A program made the translations under genes and the position numbers. Below, one piece after another: positions 33,701 through 43,832 of a stretch of 64,000 nt of DNA. Where the stretch lies: the NCBI GenBank assembly GCA_014058105.1, contig JACGCM010000510.1, positions 2,075,883 to 2,139,882 of the forward strand, read 5' to 3'. The DNA comes from Kingdonia uniflora (Eukaryota > Streptophyta > Magnoliopsida > Ranunculales > Circaeasteraceae). Under the pieces are notes generated by a model, which worked only from the letters and a program-made list of their open reading frames with translations, had not been told where the DNA came from and searched no databases. Every line of letters begins with the position of its first letter. The first letter of the stretch is position 1.

Positions 33701-36700
33701 CAATGGGTTTTCTTCAGAATAGTCGGTTTATATGAAATATGAAGTACCCTTATTATAACGATTCTTGCAGAAGCAAAATCCCGAAATAACATTAAGGTTT
33801 ATAACGAAATGTTGACTCCTAGGCTGCATCATGACTTACATGTTAGTAGACTGTACTACCAACTAACTACAATAAACTGCATTCTAAAGTTATTTGCGGT
33901 TTATTTTAAATGTAGAATCAGCAATTCTTACTTTTTTTAGGAGTTTTTAAGTCGTTCTTCCATTGTTTTGCACAGGTCCAAGAGTTATTGGAAATTTGAG
34001 TTTTTTCCTTCTTAGTTTAGTAAATTACCATATACACTGCCTTCAGTTGTGTGACTACATTCAATTTCTTCAATTAATGGTTCTTATATAACTCTAGGAA
34101 ATAGATGTAATCTAGAGAATTTACATCATAGTGAATACACAATTTACTCTTAGAATAAATTTCCATAAGCTATCATTTGTTTCTTAGATTGATGCACTAC
34201 AATCAAGTAATTTGTATTTCATCTATCTTGTTTCGCAACAATCAAGCATGTTTTTCTTTTGTCATTTATACCATAATCACATTCCATAACCTAAGTTGGG
34301 CAGACCCTTTTGCTCTGAAACTCAGGCATGCCCTGTGACCTGAGCTCAGAAGGTCATCAGGATCTCATTGGTCCTCTATCCTCTCTTTCATTCTTATTCG
34401 TTACCACAACAACAAAATGTCAAACATGAAGCTTATGGAAATTTATTCTAAGCCATATATTCTAATCAATCATACTAAAGATGAAATAAGACAGAAGAAG
34501 CTACACACAGCTGTACAGCCTGCACTAATAACCCTAGAAGAACTACATATTTGACTATAACTAATGTATTGAGATATTACAAGTCCTGACTTGAAGAAGT
34601 TATATACCATGGCCGACTATTATTTATAAGATGCTACAAAACTTTGATATCGATAGATTACTATTTCATAACCTGTCGTCATCAGTTAAATTCTACTTAA
34701 CCAACCCTTCCCCCACCCCCACCCCCACCCACAAAAAACATTTACAGTACATGTTCACCTGAAGTTCTAGGCATTGAAGATATCTCATGTGCGGCCTTTC
34801 CAGTATGAAGAAGTTCCAAACTTTCACTTATTCTGTCTGTGAGATTCTTGTAGTCGCTACGCAGTTCTGAAACAGTAGACATTTTACAAGTAGATGTGTC
34901 AATAGAGAAACTCTAATCTATATTACATTAAAGAATGGTGTTTTTCAAATAGACAAGTTTGCCATTGTCCCCAAGACAAAAAGGGGTTGGGATTTAATGT
35001 TATTTCTTTGAAATTTGTTGGAAATAACAAGATGGACGGCTCAGATCTGTTTAAATCTTGTTTAAATCTTGGCAGGGCTACAAAACTTAAGGGTACTTTA
35101 GACTAAACACATAACAAGGGTACTTTAGTCTTAACAGATTAACCTTTCATCCCGACTCTCTCTCTCCAAATAGCAATATAAAATAAGAATTCACGATCTT
35201 TGTGCGAATTTGTATTGATTCGAGTGTTTCTACCTAAGTTGTATGAGTTTGTGATATGTAGGGTTTAATATAAACTTCTATCATCTCAATTCACCATGAC
35301 TGGGTTGAGAAGTAATTTGATGTAGTAATCATGCAATAAAAACCATTCTCCATGGGTTATGTAACTGTTTTGAAGAACTGTTATATCATGCATTTTGATT
35401 ATAACCCAATTACAAAAAGTTGTTCAGATTTGTGGTTATAGAGTTGGTCGGGAACGGAGCGAGGGATAATAGGGGTGCTGCCAAGGAGCCAGTAAGAGAC
35501 AATGAGGAGTTGACCAAGTTGCTTGAGTAGTACTAATATTTAGTGAAGTTCAAGGTTGAGTTAATTAACCGATTGCCTAATTTCCTTTCTATCTCTCTCT
35601 GGGATGTCGGGTAGTTTTTTGTTCATCGACAACCCGAAGTATACTCAAAGTATACGATGAGAAAAATAGAACATTTTCGGTTTGAGGCATTTTCTGGGCT
35701 GTCGGGTAGTTAGAAACCTCTATCTGCAAAAGCATTTTCTGAATTAAAAACCTTTATTCAGTTTCTTATGACTGAGTATTTTCTATCGACTGCTTTAACA
35801 TTTTTTCTACAACTAGAGTTGTTAAATAAAGCATTGCAGAAAAAATCCTAAAAGATGATAAGATGCATTATGAGATACGGAGATTGGTTTGGTCTTTTGG
35901 CATGTGTCTATTTGGACTATTATAATTAGATTTGGTTCCGTTCCATAAATCTCTTAACTCTGGAATAAATCCCCCTACACTCCCACACTATTTTATGTTT
36001 CTTCTAAGGTTGGCTTGGAATAAACACTTAAATTTGGCTGCCAAACTTTGATATCTGGTATAAGGTTATGGGACACGTGATGGACTGAAGAGGTTTAGCT
36101 TCAACAGAAGCATCATATAATAACTGTGACTGGGATTGAATGCCCCAGACCCAGTGCATTGATATTGAATCACGGTAAATAACCGGAAACACTTAGGTTT
36201 TACAAATGTAGCGCTGAAGGCGCGGTCGAAGGAGAGTCAGTATATTGGTAAAAAAAGATAGTGCCGAAGGCGCGTTACCATAGCAGTAAAATTGATAGCG
36301 CCGAAGGCGCGTGGACGTAATAATCGTGGCGAGCCATGGGTAGTACTAGTATGATTACATTCCCAGGAGGAATATTGCTAATATCATATTGGCAGTGCAA
36401 AATTAGCCAAAAAGAATGTAAAAATAAGAAATATAAAAAATATAATATTTTTCAAATGTAAAGTAGCTTAAACACACACCTTTGCTCGACTTAATGATCC
36501 TATATAAGATATCTTCGCAAATCACAATCAAAATGTTGCATTTAAATGAAGGCAACGCTTATCAGACCCCAAAATTTCATCATTTGAGAAACGTGTACAC
36601 CGTTACACCAAATAGTTTAATATTCGAAAAAAACAGTTTAATGTAAAATAATTGCATATTTTTTATATTGGATTTAGGTCCTTTTGGTGGGAGTTTCCAT

Positions 36701-36980
36701 GGTGTTCTCCCTTGATGTTTTTGGAGATAGTGTATAAGGTAAATATTGTTATAACTCCAAATTTCAGTTCTTCAAGTTAAGTTTATTTATAACAACAAAC
36801 AAAGAAAGAAGTTGAGTTTTGCATGTTTGAGACAAGAAATAAATTATTAATTGATATCATACTCAAAGGCTGTGCTTGGGTCGTTGCACCCGGCTGCATT
36901 CTGCAAGCCACTGCAACTGCAAAGAGTTGCGATGCACCCTAACGCAATGCCCAATATATAGGAATGGTTTCCCTCTTTGC

Positions 36981-37033
<53 letters not shown>

Positions 37034-38331
37034 CAAGATTTTAGAAGAGAAAGTGAGCGATTTAAGGAGAGAATATCTTCTTTTGGTTTCTTCAGAGTAG
37101 TTTCACTATTGAAAATTTTAAAATTGCGATTTGAGGAGAGAGTAATCGTGACTGCAAGGTGTTGCAGCCATTTCTGGAGTGCAAGGGATTGCAAAAAAAA
37201 TGTTAATAAGACACCATCTAACTGCAACCTGTTGCAATGTACCGCGGCGCATGAAGTGACCAATCACTCGGAAGCCTCAAAAAAGTGCATGGTGATGCAG
37301 ATACATCGTGGTGTTGCAAACCAAGCACAGCCAAGGATAAATTTATTTTGCAGTAAAAGTTCCCCAACGGTGAAAACATGATGGACATAAATTAATCTAA
37401 AAGTTAAACATTCGAGATTTTTCTACTGAACTTCTGAACATACCCGATAATGTACAAGAGGACCTAACTTGGTTTACAATCTCATATGTATGTGCGGGCC
37501 AACTGGAAAATTTCTAAGTTAATAAGTAACTTCTAACTTTTTGAACTTGCTACTTTCAAGATTCTCCCTTTCTCCCCTAATTCCATCTCCACCATTACTG
37601 TACGATCATGAACTCCCCTGATTCTGTCTCCGCCATTGTCAAATTACTGTAGGGAGTATTCTACGAGACTTTGACAGGGGCAGTTTTTATAGATGCATGG
37701 AACGCCACATTTTCCGTCTTCTTCTTCTACACTCACAAAAGAAAAACTAATTTCTCTCTCTCTCTCTCTCTCTCTCTCCTAATTTTGACAATTTACTTTG
37801 TCAAAATCTTATCACCCTATTAATCTCCACTCGATCTACCCCTCATTCTCTATCAAACCCCAGCACCTCCCTCACTTTTGCTGTCGTCACTACCACTTCT
37901 ACTACCACTGAGAGTCTGAGACCTTAATATCTAAAAGGCAAAGTGTTGCTGAAACCCCAAATCACTAACTTATACTATAACTCTAGTAATAACATGCACA
38001 AGTATACAACTCAAGCAGACAAATATCATACCATTAAGGCGTTGTCGATCAGCTCGAACCGCTGGGATATCGATATCAGACCTAGGAAATCCCTAACCAA
38101 ACCAAAAATCGAAAGGAAAAAAAAAACATCATAAGCATCAGCAGAAACCCTAGAAATCGATGAAATTCAAGGGGTTTGTTGAGTTGTTACCTCAGAATCA
38201 ACGAGATTGCCTGACATCCCAGGTCCACCCGGATTGCAGAGACGAGCAATGATATCGTCCATCTGTCTTTCTAGGGCGTCTCTTTGATCTACTAGAGATA
38301 AGGTTTGTGATTTCAGATTTGGTGCCACCAT
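27768..38331 (-). CDS. PSMD9: 26S proteasome non-ATPase regulatory subunit 9 / Nas2-like chaperone, five exons, intact
   Basis: PSMD9/p27 (yeast Nas2) is an assembly chaperone of the proteasome regulatory particle base; in the characterised systems it holds the Rpt5 tail with a C-terminal PDZ domain. Minus-strand exons by GT-AG junctions and phase: 38331-38191, 38092-38032, 34866-34759, 28356-28038, 27789-27768; 651 nt, 216 residues, no stops. Exons 1-3 (about 103 residues) give the helical N-terminal domain (LVDQRDALERQMDDIIARL, GGPGMSGNLVDSEGFPR, DIDIPAVRADRQRL). Exon 4 carries the PDZ domain (VPFAMVDEIADSSPAAEDG, LQLGDRIMKFG, VINLTLTPRQW, GRGLLG). The short last exon completes ...LLGCHFHIL. 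The exon 4 acceptor is ambiguous: AG sites at 28357 and about 20-25 bp downstream keep the same frame. Introns 2 (3.2 kb) and 3 (6.4 kb) are full of mobile DNA. Confidence 0.88.
29322..29480 (+). mobile_element. Helitron-like 5' end (candidate) in PSMD9 intron 3
   Basis: TCTCCTTATATTATAAATC follows an A at 29321, and 'tcctacatggcggcg...tacgtggcat' lies just inside. This fits the TC start and AT-rich head of plant Helitrons, which insert between A and T. A matching CTRR 3' end within the same intron was not located, so the extent is unknown. Confidence 0.35.
29727..30560. other. Gene-free intron sequence with acidic exon-like fragment and LTR-like repeats
   Basis: On the minus strand, 29960-29770 reads as a strongly acidic stretch (EEEVAEEENDEGNEEED) ending at a GT donor-like site, possibly a captured exon. 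From about 30180 LTR-like sequence follows. Near 30420-30530 are short repeats: AATAGAAGTAGTCGCGGCTCT twice, and 'TCTGTTCGGACAAAACATTTCTCT'-like units twice. Confidence 0.35.
30562..30990 (-). pseudogene. LINE (L1-type) reverse transcriptase C-terminal fragment
   Basis: The minus strand reads, in two frames, a zinc-finger RVT domain of plant L1-type LINEs: QEQFTHQRRWHIFK, then KCHLCDASGENTSHLFFECP with the C-x2-C...H...C pattern, then WDSEFDWIIQKA, LLRIAFTSTLYYVWTEIN and FRIFQSKSKNA. The polymerase core and endonuclease are missing. One frameshift lies near the ECPIF motif. Poorer similarity may continue to about 31190. Such 5'-truncated ORF2 tails are the usual form of dead LINE copies. Confidence 0.75.
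31528..33069. mobile_element. Foldback element with ~600 bp inverted arms in PSMD9 intron 3
   Basis: The left arm (31528 to about 32125) and right arm (about 32455 to 33069) are inverted copies of each other, starting and ending with ACCTTTTGTAACATCCCAATAC and its complement, with roughly 330 bp between them. Each arm contains the same exon-like block. On the right arm (plus) it starts after TTTCTCTGTCACCAG with MTSLAIALSIFCKGFNGLKQ and ends GGGATGTTACAAAAG followed by GT. The left arm (minus) has MVSLVIVLSVFREGFNGLQQ with the same flanks. Both blocks carry a disruption at the same place (after ADVEK). The left arm also has three ~25 bp GTGGTCTGATGGATGAGATGA-type repeats. The protein is unidentified. 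It may be a foldback transposon carrying a gene fragment or a head-to-head duplication. Confidence 0.7.
33556..33729. repeat. 87 bp exact tandem duplication in PSMD9 intron 3
   Basis: The unit starting ATATGAAATAAGAGAAG is repeated without visible differences at 33556-33642 and 33643-33729, with a third partial start at 33730. Confidence 0.9.
36211..36349 (+). mobile_element. Helitron-like 3' end with three GCGCCGAAGGCGC hairpins in PSMD9 intron 2
   Basis: GCGCTGAAGGCGC (36211-36223), GTGCCGAAGGCGC (36261-36273) and GCGCCGAAGGCGC (36298-36310) each form a 4-5 bp stem with a GAA loop. The segment ends GGGTAGTACTAG at 36349 followed by T, matching the CTAG|T end of plant Helitrons. The same motif and a GGTAGTACTAA end occur on the minus strand at 48251-48200. 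The 5' end in intron 2 was not identified. Confidence 0.45.
36984..37033. repeat. (GT)n(GA)n compound microsatellite
   Basis: About fourteen GT units pass directly into about ten GA units. Confidence 0.95.
37751..37778. repeat. (CT)n microsatellite
   Basis: About thirteen CT units in the right part of PSMD9 intron 2. Confidence 0.95.
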
Positions 38332-39323
38332 TGTTGCAGGGTTTTGAGGTTTCTCTTGCAGAAAAGGCTAATATTAACATCAAAACAAATGCCAAACGAT
38401 CCGGCGTCTCACCTTTTACTGTCATAGGCAGTTTCGAATGGGAGAGGATTCCCCCTACTCTATTTGTGGCTACACTCAAGCTACACTCTCTCTTGACCAC
38501 ACACCCACTCTCTTTTGCCACATACACTGTCTATGTGGCATCTCACTCATTCCACTCAATCACTAAGAGCATCTCCTAAAGTGTCTGACTGCCTTGGATG
38601 CAAAAAAGCCAAATCCAAGGTAGTTAGACTCAATTTCCTCCAAGAATACTTGACTTGGATTTTAAACTAATTCAAATAGGCGCATAACACTTGGGCGCCT
38701 GTTTGTATTTTAAATAAGTGCATAACACTTGGGCGTCTGTTTGAATTTATAAAAAAAATCAGGCGCCTAAGTCTTAGGCGCTTGTTTCACTGAATCAAAT
38801 ATGACGAACTGTTGTTTCTCTCTTGTCCAATTTTTGCCTAAAGCTCTCTTCTCTTCAGGTATATATATATTTCTCTCTATCTCTCTTTACACACATTTAG
38901 TTTGAATTTCTTTGGTGTAATGCGCGTAAGATTCTATCAAATCCAACACTTTGTTACTTGTTAATTTAGGGTATTCTCAAATTTTGTGATTCTTGGTGTA
39001 TTTTAGGGTATTGTAAATTTTTCCCAATATTGTGATTTATTGGTGAAATTTAGGGTATTGATTGAATTTGGCTTTCATAGTGTTGAAATTACCAATTTCC
39101 ACTCCTCTTGCATCCCAAAGTTTCACTCCAATGTGTTGAAATTAGGGCATTGTATGGAAAATAACGTTGAAAACGACGAACGCGCTTTGGTGCTTTAATA
39201 GAATTTGACATTATGTTGATAAGAATTTGACACCCTCTTATTGATTTAATATTTCATATTGCCCTGAGTATTGTGATGGTATTTATATAAATTAGTATGT
39301 GTTTATTAATGCAGGATTTGACA

Positions 39324-41556
39324 ATGTCGTCAGAAGAGGAAGAATATGAGGGAACCAACGATGAGGAGGGATCTGAAACCAGCGAAGAATATACCGAATG
39401 TAATGTTTTCTAAATACGCTTTTTATCTGGAAAAAAACAGAAAATCGAGTTTGAAGAAGTTGTCAATATTTCCACTGAACTTCCTCCACCTCTTCCGCAA
39501 TATTATGGAGCGCGTGACTTTCGACAACTCACACAACCGGATGGGAATGGTCATTTGTCCACATCGGTAAGTTGAAATAACACAAATTAGTAAATGATTG
39601 GTTTTATACTTATTTCAAGTATTTACTTCCGGTAGAATTTAATTTAGATATTCTTATTTATGTTTATTAATGCTTTTACAGGCTCGAGTTAGATTTAAAT
39701 GTCGATCTATTTTAGCCAAACTCCGTGAAATCTACTTAACACTTATAAAGGTACCTCACTTGAAGCAGAGATTAAAGGCTACCAATTTGATGAGTGTATT
39801 TGATTGTAAAATTGGGAATGGAGACAACCAAGTAGTTTTGGCGATGGTTGAGCGTTGGTGGCCAACCACTCACACATTTCACCTATCTTTTGGAGAGTTA
39901 GGGATCACTCCTAGAGATTTTACTGTGCTTACCGGGATAGGTATCGGGACAGGAGACCCGATAATATTTGAAGACTTTTACACGGAATACGGTAATGCCT
40001 TAATAATATTTCCCAATATGGAGTCTAAAGATTATGAAAAAGGATGTGTTACTTTTGCTCACCTCGAGACTTACCTTAACCATACAAGAGTAAACATTAA
40101 CGATAAGGCAAATGCCAAAAAAATCTTTAAAATATTTATGCTATTGTACTTTGGAGGTGTCTTATTTGGGAACTCAAAGAGTTGGGCTCGACTAGAGTTG
40201 ATACGTCCAATTGCCATCATAGAAAACAAGACTTATACGATAGACTTCAGCACTGCTATATTAGGGCATCTATACTACTGCCTTGACCAAGCATCGAAAT
40301 AAGAGGTGAAATACATCGGTGGCATTTTCCAATTGATCGAGGTAGAATATTTTTATTTAATAGTTCTAGTTATTTTTTTTTTTGGAATTAAAGATTATTT
40401 GGATAATTAATATTTTTTTTTATCTTATGCAGTATCATTGCTATGAGTATTGTTAGATAGGCCATCATATCTTGATAGATAATAAGTTGGATGATTTTTG
40501 GCCAAGGATGTTAGTCTGGCAAACTACAAGACGAAAATTTACAGGAAATAAGACGAAGCATCATCTAGCACGGATGAGGCAACAACTAGATTTGCGTACA
40601 ATCAATAACATGCAATGGGAGCCCTTTAGAAAATATGAAAGATGCACTAAAATGGGAGGTAATCATCGCCGGAAATATCAGTCGTAAAAGAGTACTCCTG
40701 CAATGCCCATTTGGTGGATACGAGTGGTATCATGGGGACCGTTGTTGGGATCAACTAGAACATCGTGCAGTGCCGTACGGCCCTCCAGAATAACTCTATT
40801 GCTTCCTGACGTCCGATGTGGTTAGTTCCCTCCGAGCAGCGGGCTGGATCGAAGCACAACATTATATAGTAGGTCACCATGTCGACTATGATGCCTATTG
40901 GAGGCATGTTTCACATGGTGCACTCATGTTAGATATTGCGAGGTATGGAAACATTGACATCTCAGGCCTTGGTGCTTTGACAGGCAGAGTTACCTTTCCA
41001 CATGTTGAGTTTCCCACTACAAATTTTTCTACTCTGAAGACACAAATCCCTCCCCCACAGTTTGGTGATTACCCTAGATGGATTATGGAGTTAGGGTCGC
41101 CACATGGGACCACGTAGCATACCATTCCCTCTATTGCTACGACCTCTACTATAGACGTGCCAACAGGGTATAATTTTTTCGTTGTGACTGAGGGTATGCA
41201 GAAGCTTACACTTGATAGGACTTTAGATTTGGAGGCTCGACACCTTCATGACGAGAGTCGTATTACACAATTGACAAAGAACTTGAGACGTGCAGAGGAC
41301 CGTCTTTCCCAATTGAATGAATATTTAGATGGAGAAGTAAGTTGTTTAAAGAAATCTTATAATATATTTTTTGTTTAATTAATATTTTCCGTTTTAATTC
41401 ATATTTATATTCCCATTTTGTATGTTTCAGGGGATTGAAGTCGAATGGGAAGATGAAGCGGGAACTTCTCAAACGGGGACTTTACGTGGGAGAGGTTCAC
41501 GGGGGAGGTGTTCGTGGGGAAGGACATCTGAAGGTGGGGCCGCTCCTCCCCAATGA
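39324..41556 (+). pseudogene. Plant mobile domain (PMD, MAIN/MAIL-like) gene inside the Harbinger element
   Basis: PMD proteins such as Arabidopsis MAIN and MAIL1 act in nuclear gene silencing and genome stability; related domains are carried by transposons. Exons by GT-AG: 39324-39566 (acidic start, then PPPLPQYYGARDF), 39682-40341, then 40433 onward to about 41336, and 41431-41556. Exon 2 has the family hallmarks: LAMVERWWPTTHTFHLSFG, ITPRDFTVLTGI, FKIFMLLYFGGVLF, ILGHLYYCLDQASK. Exon 3 gives DDFWPRM, WEVIIAGNISRKRVLLQCP, EWYHGDRCWDQLEHRAVPYGPPE and SSLRAAGWIEAQHYI. The C terminus is a coiled coil (DRTLDLEARHLHDES...) and an RGRGSRGR tail. Defects: TAA at 39411, stops after DQASK and EYC, a one-base insertion in an A run near 40632, and further stops after PYGPPE and HGTT. 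Phases are otherwise preserved across introns. Confidence 0.8.
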
Positions 41557-41632
41557 TCAAGACGTACCCGGGGATCTTTTGTTTAGTGTTGTATGGGTGT
41601 TGACGGGGATCGTGTTGTTTAGTGTTGTATAG

Positions 41633-41970
41633 TGTGTTGAAAAGGAATCTTTTGATTTTAATGGAATATTTTGTTTATTCTTATGCAATTTACACTTTAC
41701 AAATTACAATATTGTGTTGATGGATGTTGTTTTCTATTCCTCTTTGTTTTCATTGTAATTTACACGCTTCAAGGAAAAAAAATTACTCGGCCAAATTACA
41801 ATAGTGTGTTGTAAAGGAATCTTTTGATTTTAATGGAATTTTTTGTTTATTCTTATGCAATTTACAATTTACAAATTACAAGATTGTGTTGATGGATGTT
41901 GTCTTCTATCCCTCTTTGTTTTCATTACAATTTACACGCTTCAAGGAAGAAAAAAAATTACTCAACAGGC
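41633..41970. repeat. 172 bp tandem duplication between the PMD gene and the nuclease
   Basis: The unit starting TGTGTTG(A/T)AAAGGAATC lies at 41633-41804 and again at 41805-41970, about 95% alike by eye. It ends directly before the internal GGCGCC hairpin. Confidence 0.85.
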
Positions 41971-42035
41971 GCCTGATTGTTTTTTTTTTCAATCAGGCGC
42001 CTATGTCTTAGGCGCCTGTTGTGCTGAGTAAATTT
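41965..42035. repeat. Internal copy of the Harbinger subterminal hairpin
   Basis: CAGGCGCCTGATTG / CAATCAGGCGCC is a near-perfect hairpin around a T-run, followed by TATGTCTTAGGCGCCTGTTG and GCTGAGTAAA. The same AGGCGCCTAAGTCTTAGGCGC...TG.ACTGA pattern is present near the left end (38761-38796, same orientation) and near the right end (45488-45530, inverted). Confidence 0.75.
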
Positions 42036-42187
42036 TTTCTTCTCCCAACGGCTATATTTGTTAGTAACGGCTATATTTTATCCGTAACAACTATAAATTG
42101 TAAAATACATCTATAAGCCAATCCCTACATCTCATATTATCCAAAAACCAATTCCGATATTCACTTAGTTACAATTTTAGTGTTGTG

Positions 42188-43528
42188 ATGAATTTCGAGG
42201 TGGCTCTTTATGTTTTCATCAATTCTTCATCCGAAGAGGAAGAAAATATCAAGCAATCTTCAACCAATTATAGTGATGACGACGTTATTGATGAGATTAA
42301 GATGGATATATTGAGAAATCAAGATGAAATTGAAGAATTAGAAGAGGCAAAATCTTCAAGAACTCATGTTGGTTCGGTTGTCTGGCATAAAACCATAAAT
42401 CGCTCACGTATTCTTTCGAATAAGTTGCTCATGCACGACTACTTCCGTGATCAAAATACATTCAGAAGTGAAAATTTCCGTCGAAGATTCCGTATGAGCC
42501 GAGGACTTTTCGATCGTATTTTGAATGCGGTGGTTGCTTATGACAAGTTTTTCTCTCGGAAGAGAAATTGTGTAAATGTTTTGGGTTTATCGCCTCATCA
42601 AAAACTTACGGCGGTATTCCGTATGTTTGCATATGGAGTGTCGGCGGACAGTTGTGATGAATATTCTCAGGTTGCAGAGAGCACGACCATTGAGTCCCTT
42701 ACAAGATTTTACAATGCAATAATCAGGCAATTCGGTACAGAGTATTTGAGATCGCCAACTCCGAAGGATATATAACGGTTGTTGTACGTTTCCGAGAAGC
42801 GTGGATTTCCCGGCATGCTAGGTAGTTTGGATTGCATGTATTAGGAGTGGAAAAATTACCCCACGGCTTGGGCGGGTCAATACGCGGGGCATAAGAAAAC
42901 ACCAACAATCATTTTGGAAGCGTTGGCATCTTTTGATTTATGGATATGGCATTGTTTTTTTGGAATGTCTGGTTCCAACAACGACGTAAATGTTTTTGAT
43001 CAATCACATCTCTTTCGAGATCTTTGTCTTGGTCATTCTCCACCTTGCAACTTTGAAGTCGGTGAAAAACCATACGACATGGGTTACTACTTGGTGGATG
43101 GTATATATCCGAAATGGGCAACGCTTGTTCAAACCTTACGATTTCTCTGAGGTAATGCAAAGAAATATTTTTCCAAGCAACAAGAGTCATATCGAAAAGA
43201 CGTAGAACGAGCTTTCGGTGTGCTTCAATCTCGATTTGCAATTGTGAAAGGTCCGGCAAGAAGTCGGTCACCCAAAAACTTACTCAAAATAATGCAAACA
43301 TGTATAATTATGCATAACATGATCGTCGAGGAAGAACGCAATAGGTACAGAGTAAGCTTATTGACCAAATATTTTATCGTATACCCTAATCCAATTGAGT
43401 TGAATCGGGATGAAGTCACTTTACAATGATACATTACGAAGTACGATAAGATGACAAGTTCGGATAAGTATAAGACACTTCGAAATGATCTCATTAAGCA
43501 TATGTGGAAGCATCAGGAAAACAATTAG
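42188..43528 (+). pseudogene. PIF/Harbinger DDE nuclease (HARBI1/ALP1-like transposase), four nonsense codons
   Basis: Catalytic subunit of Harbinger transposition. One reading frame of 446 codons runs from the ATG at 42188 to the TAG at 43526 without any frameshift. It contains an acidic N terminus, the HTH-like segment (FRRRFRMSRGLFDRILNAV, GLSPHQKLTAVFRMFAYG), first catalytic Asp in GMLGSLDCM, second in SGSNNDVNVFDQS, and the Glu in DVERAFGVLQSRF, followed by MQTCIIMHNMIVEEER. In-frame stops at 42773 (TAA), 42842 (TAG, where Trp is expected in DCMYWEW), 43148 (TGA) and 43427 (TGA) kill it. Length fits the family. The intact frame with only nonsense codons implies recent loss. Confidence 0.88.
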
Positions 43529-43832
43529 CATTTTTAATTATTTATAATTTTTATGTAAACGCAACTTCATTTCAATTCTATATAATTTTAACTAAGCATT
43601 TTATGAAATTTATTTAAAAAAAATTATTTCAATTTCAATATAAATTCAAATAGCAAATAATTAAAAAACTCAAATTTCTCAAACAGATTCTATTATTTAA
43701 AATTACCAAACTTCTTAAATCCAGATAAACTTCTTAAACAAGGTTTTTAAACAAAGTACAACCAAACTTCTTAAACAATAATCACTAAAATACTACCAAA
43801 CTTCCAAAATAAGATTCTTCAGCTAGAGCATC

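Larger units (their letters stand above)
36350..37940. other. PSMD9 intron 2, gene-free part
   Basis: AT-rich intron with no gene recognised. A region rich in TGCAAC/GTTGCA motifs lies around the microsatellite (36860-37260). Confidence 0.5.

Noticed and set aside
29322..36349. One 7 kb Helitron from the TC-like start at 29322 to the CTAG end at 36349
   Set aside because: Exon 3 of PSMD9 (34759-34866) lies inside with correct splice phase, so the two ends more likely belong to different elements in introns 3 and 2.
36847..37381. Overlapping open frames of 134-138 codons around the GT/GA microsatellite
   Set aside because: Driven by the repeat (VCVCV, ERERE, HTHTH) and lying in a PSMD9 intron.
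38307..38579. Plus-strand open frame of 90 codons opposite PSMD9 exon 1
   Set aside because: It is the shadow of exon 1 plus inverted-repeat element sequence; the minus strand encodes the conserved PSMD9 N terminus.
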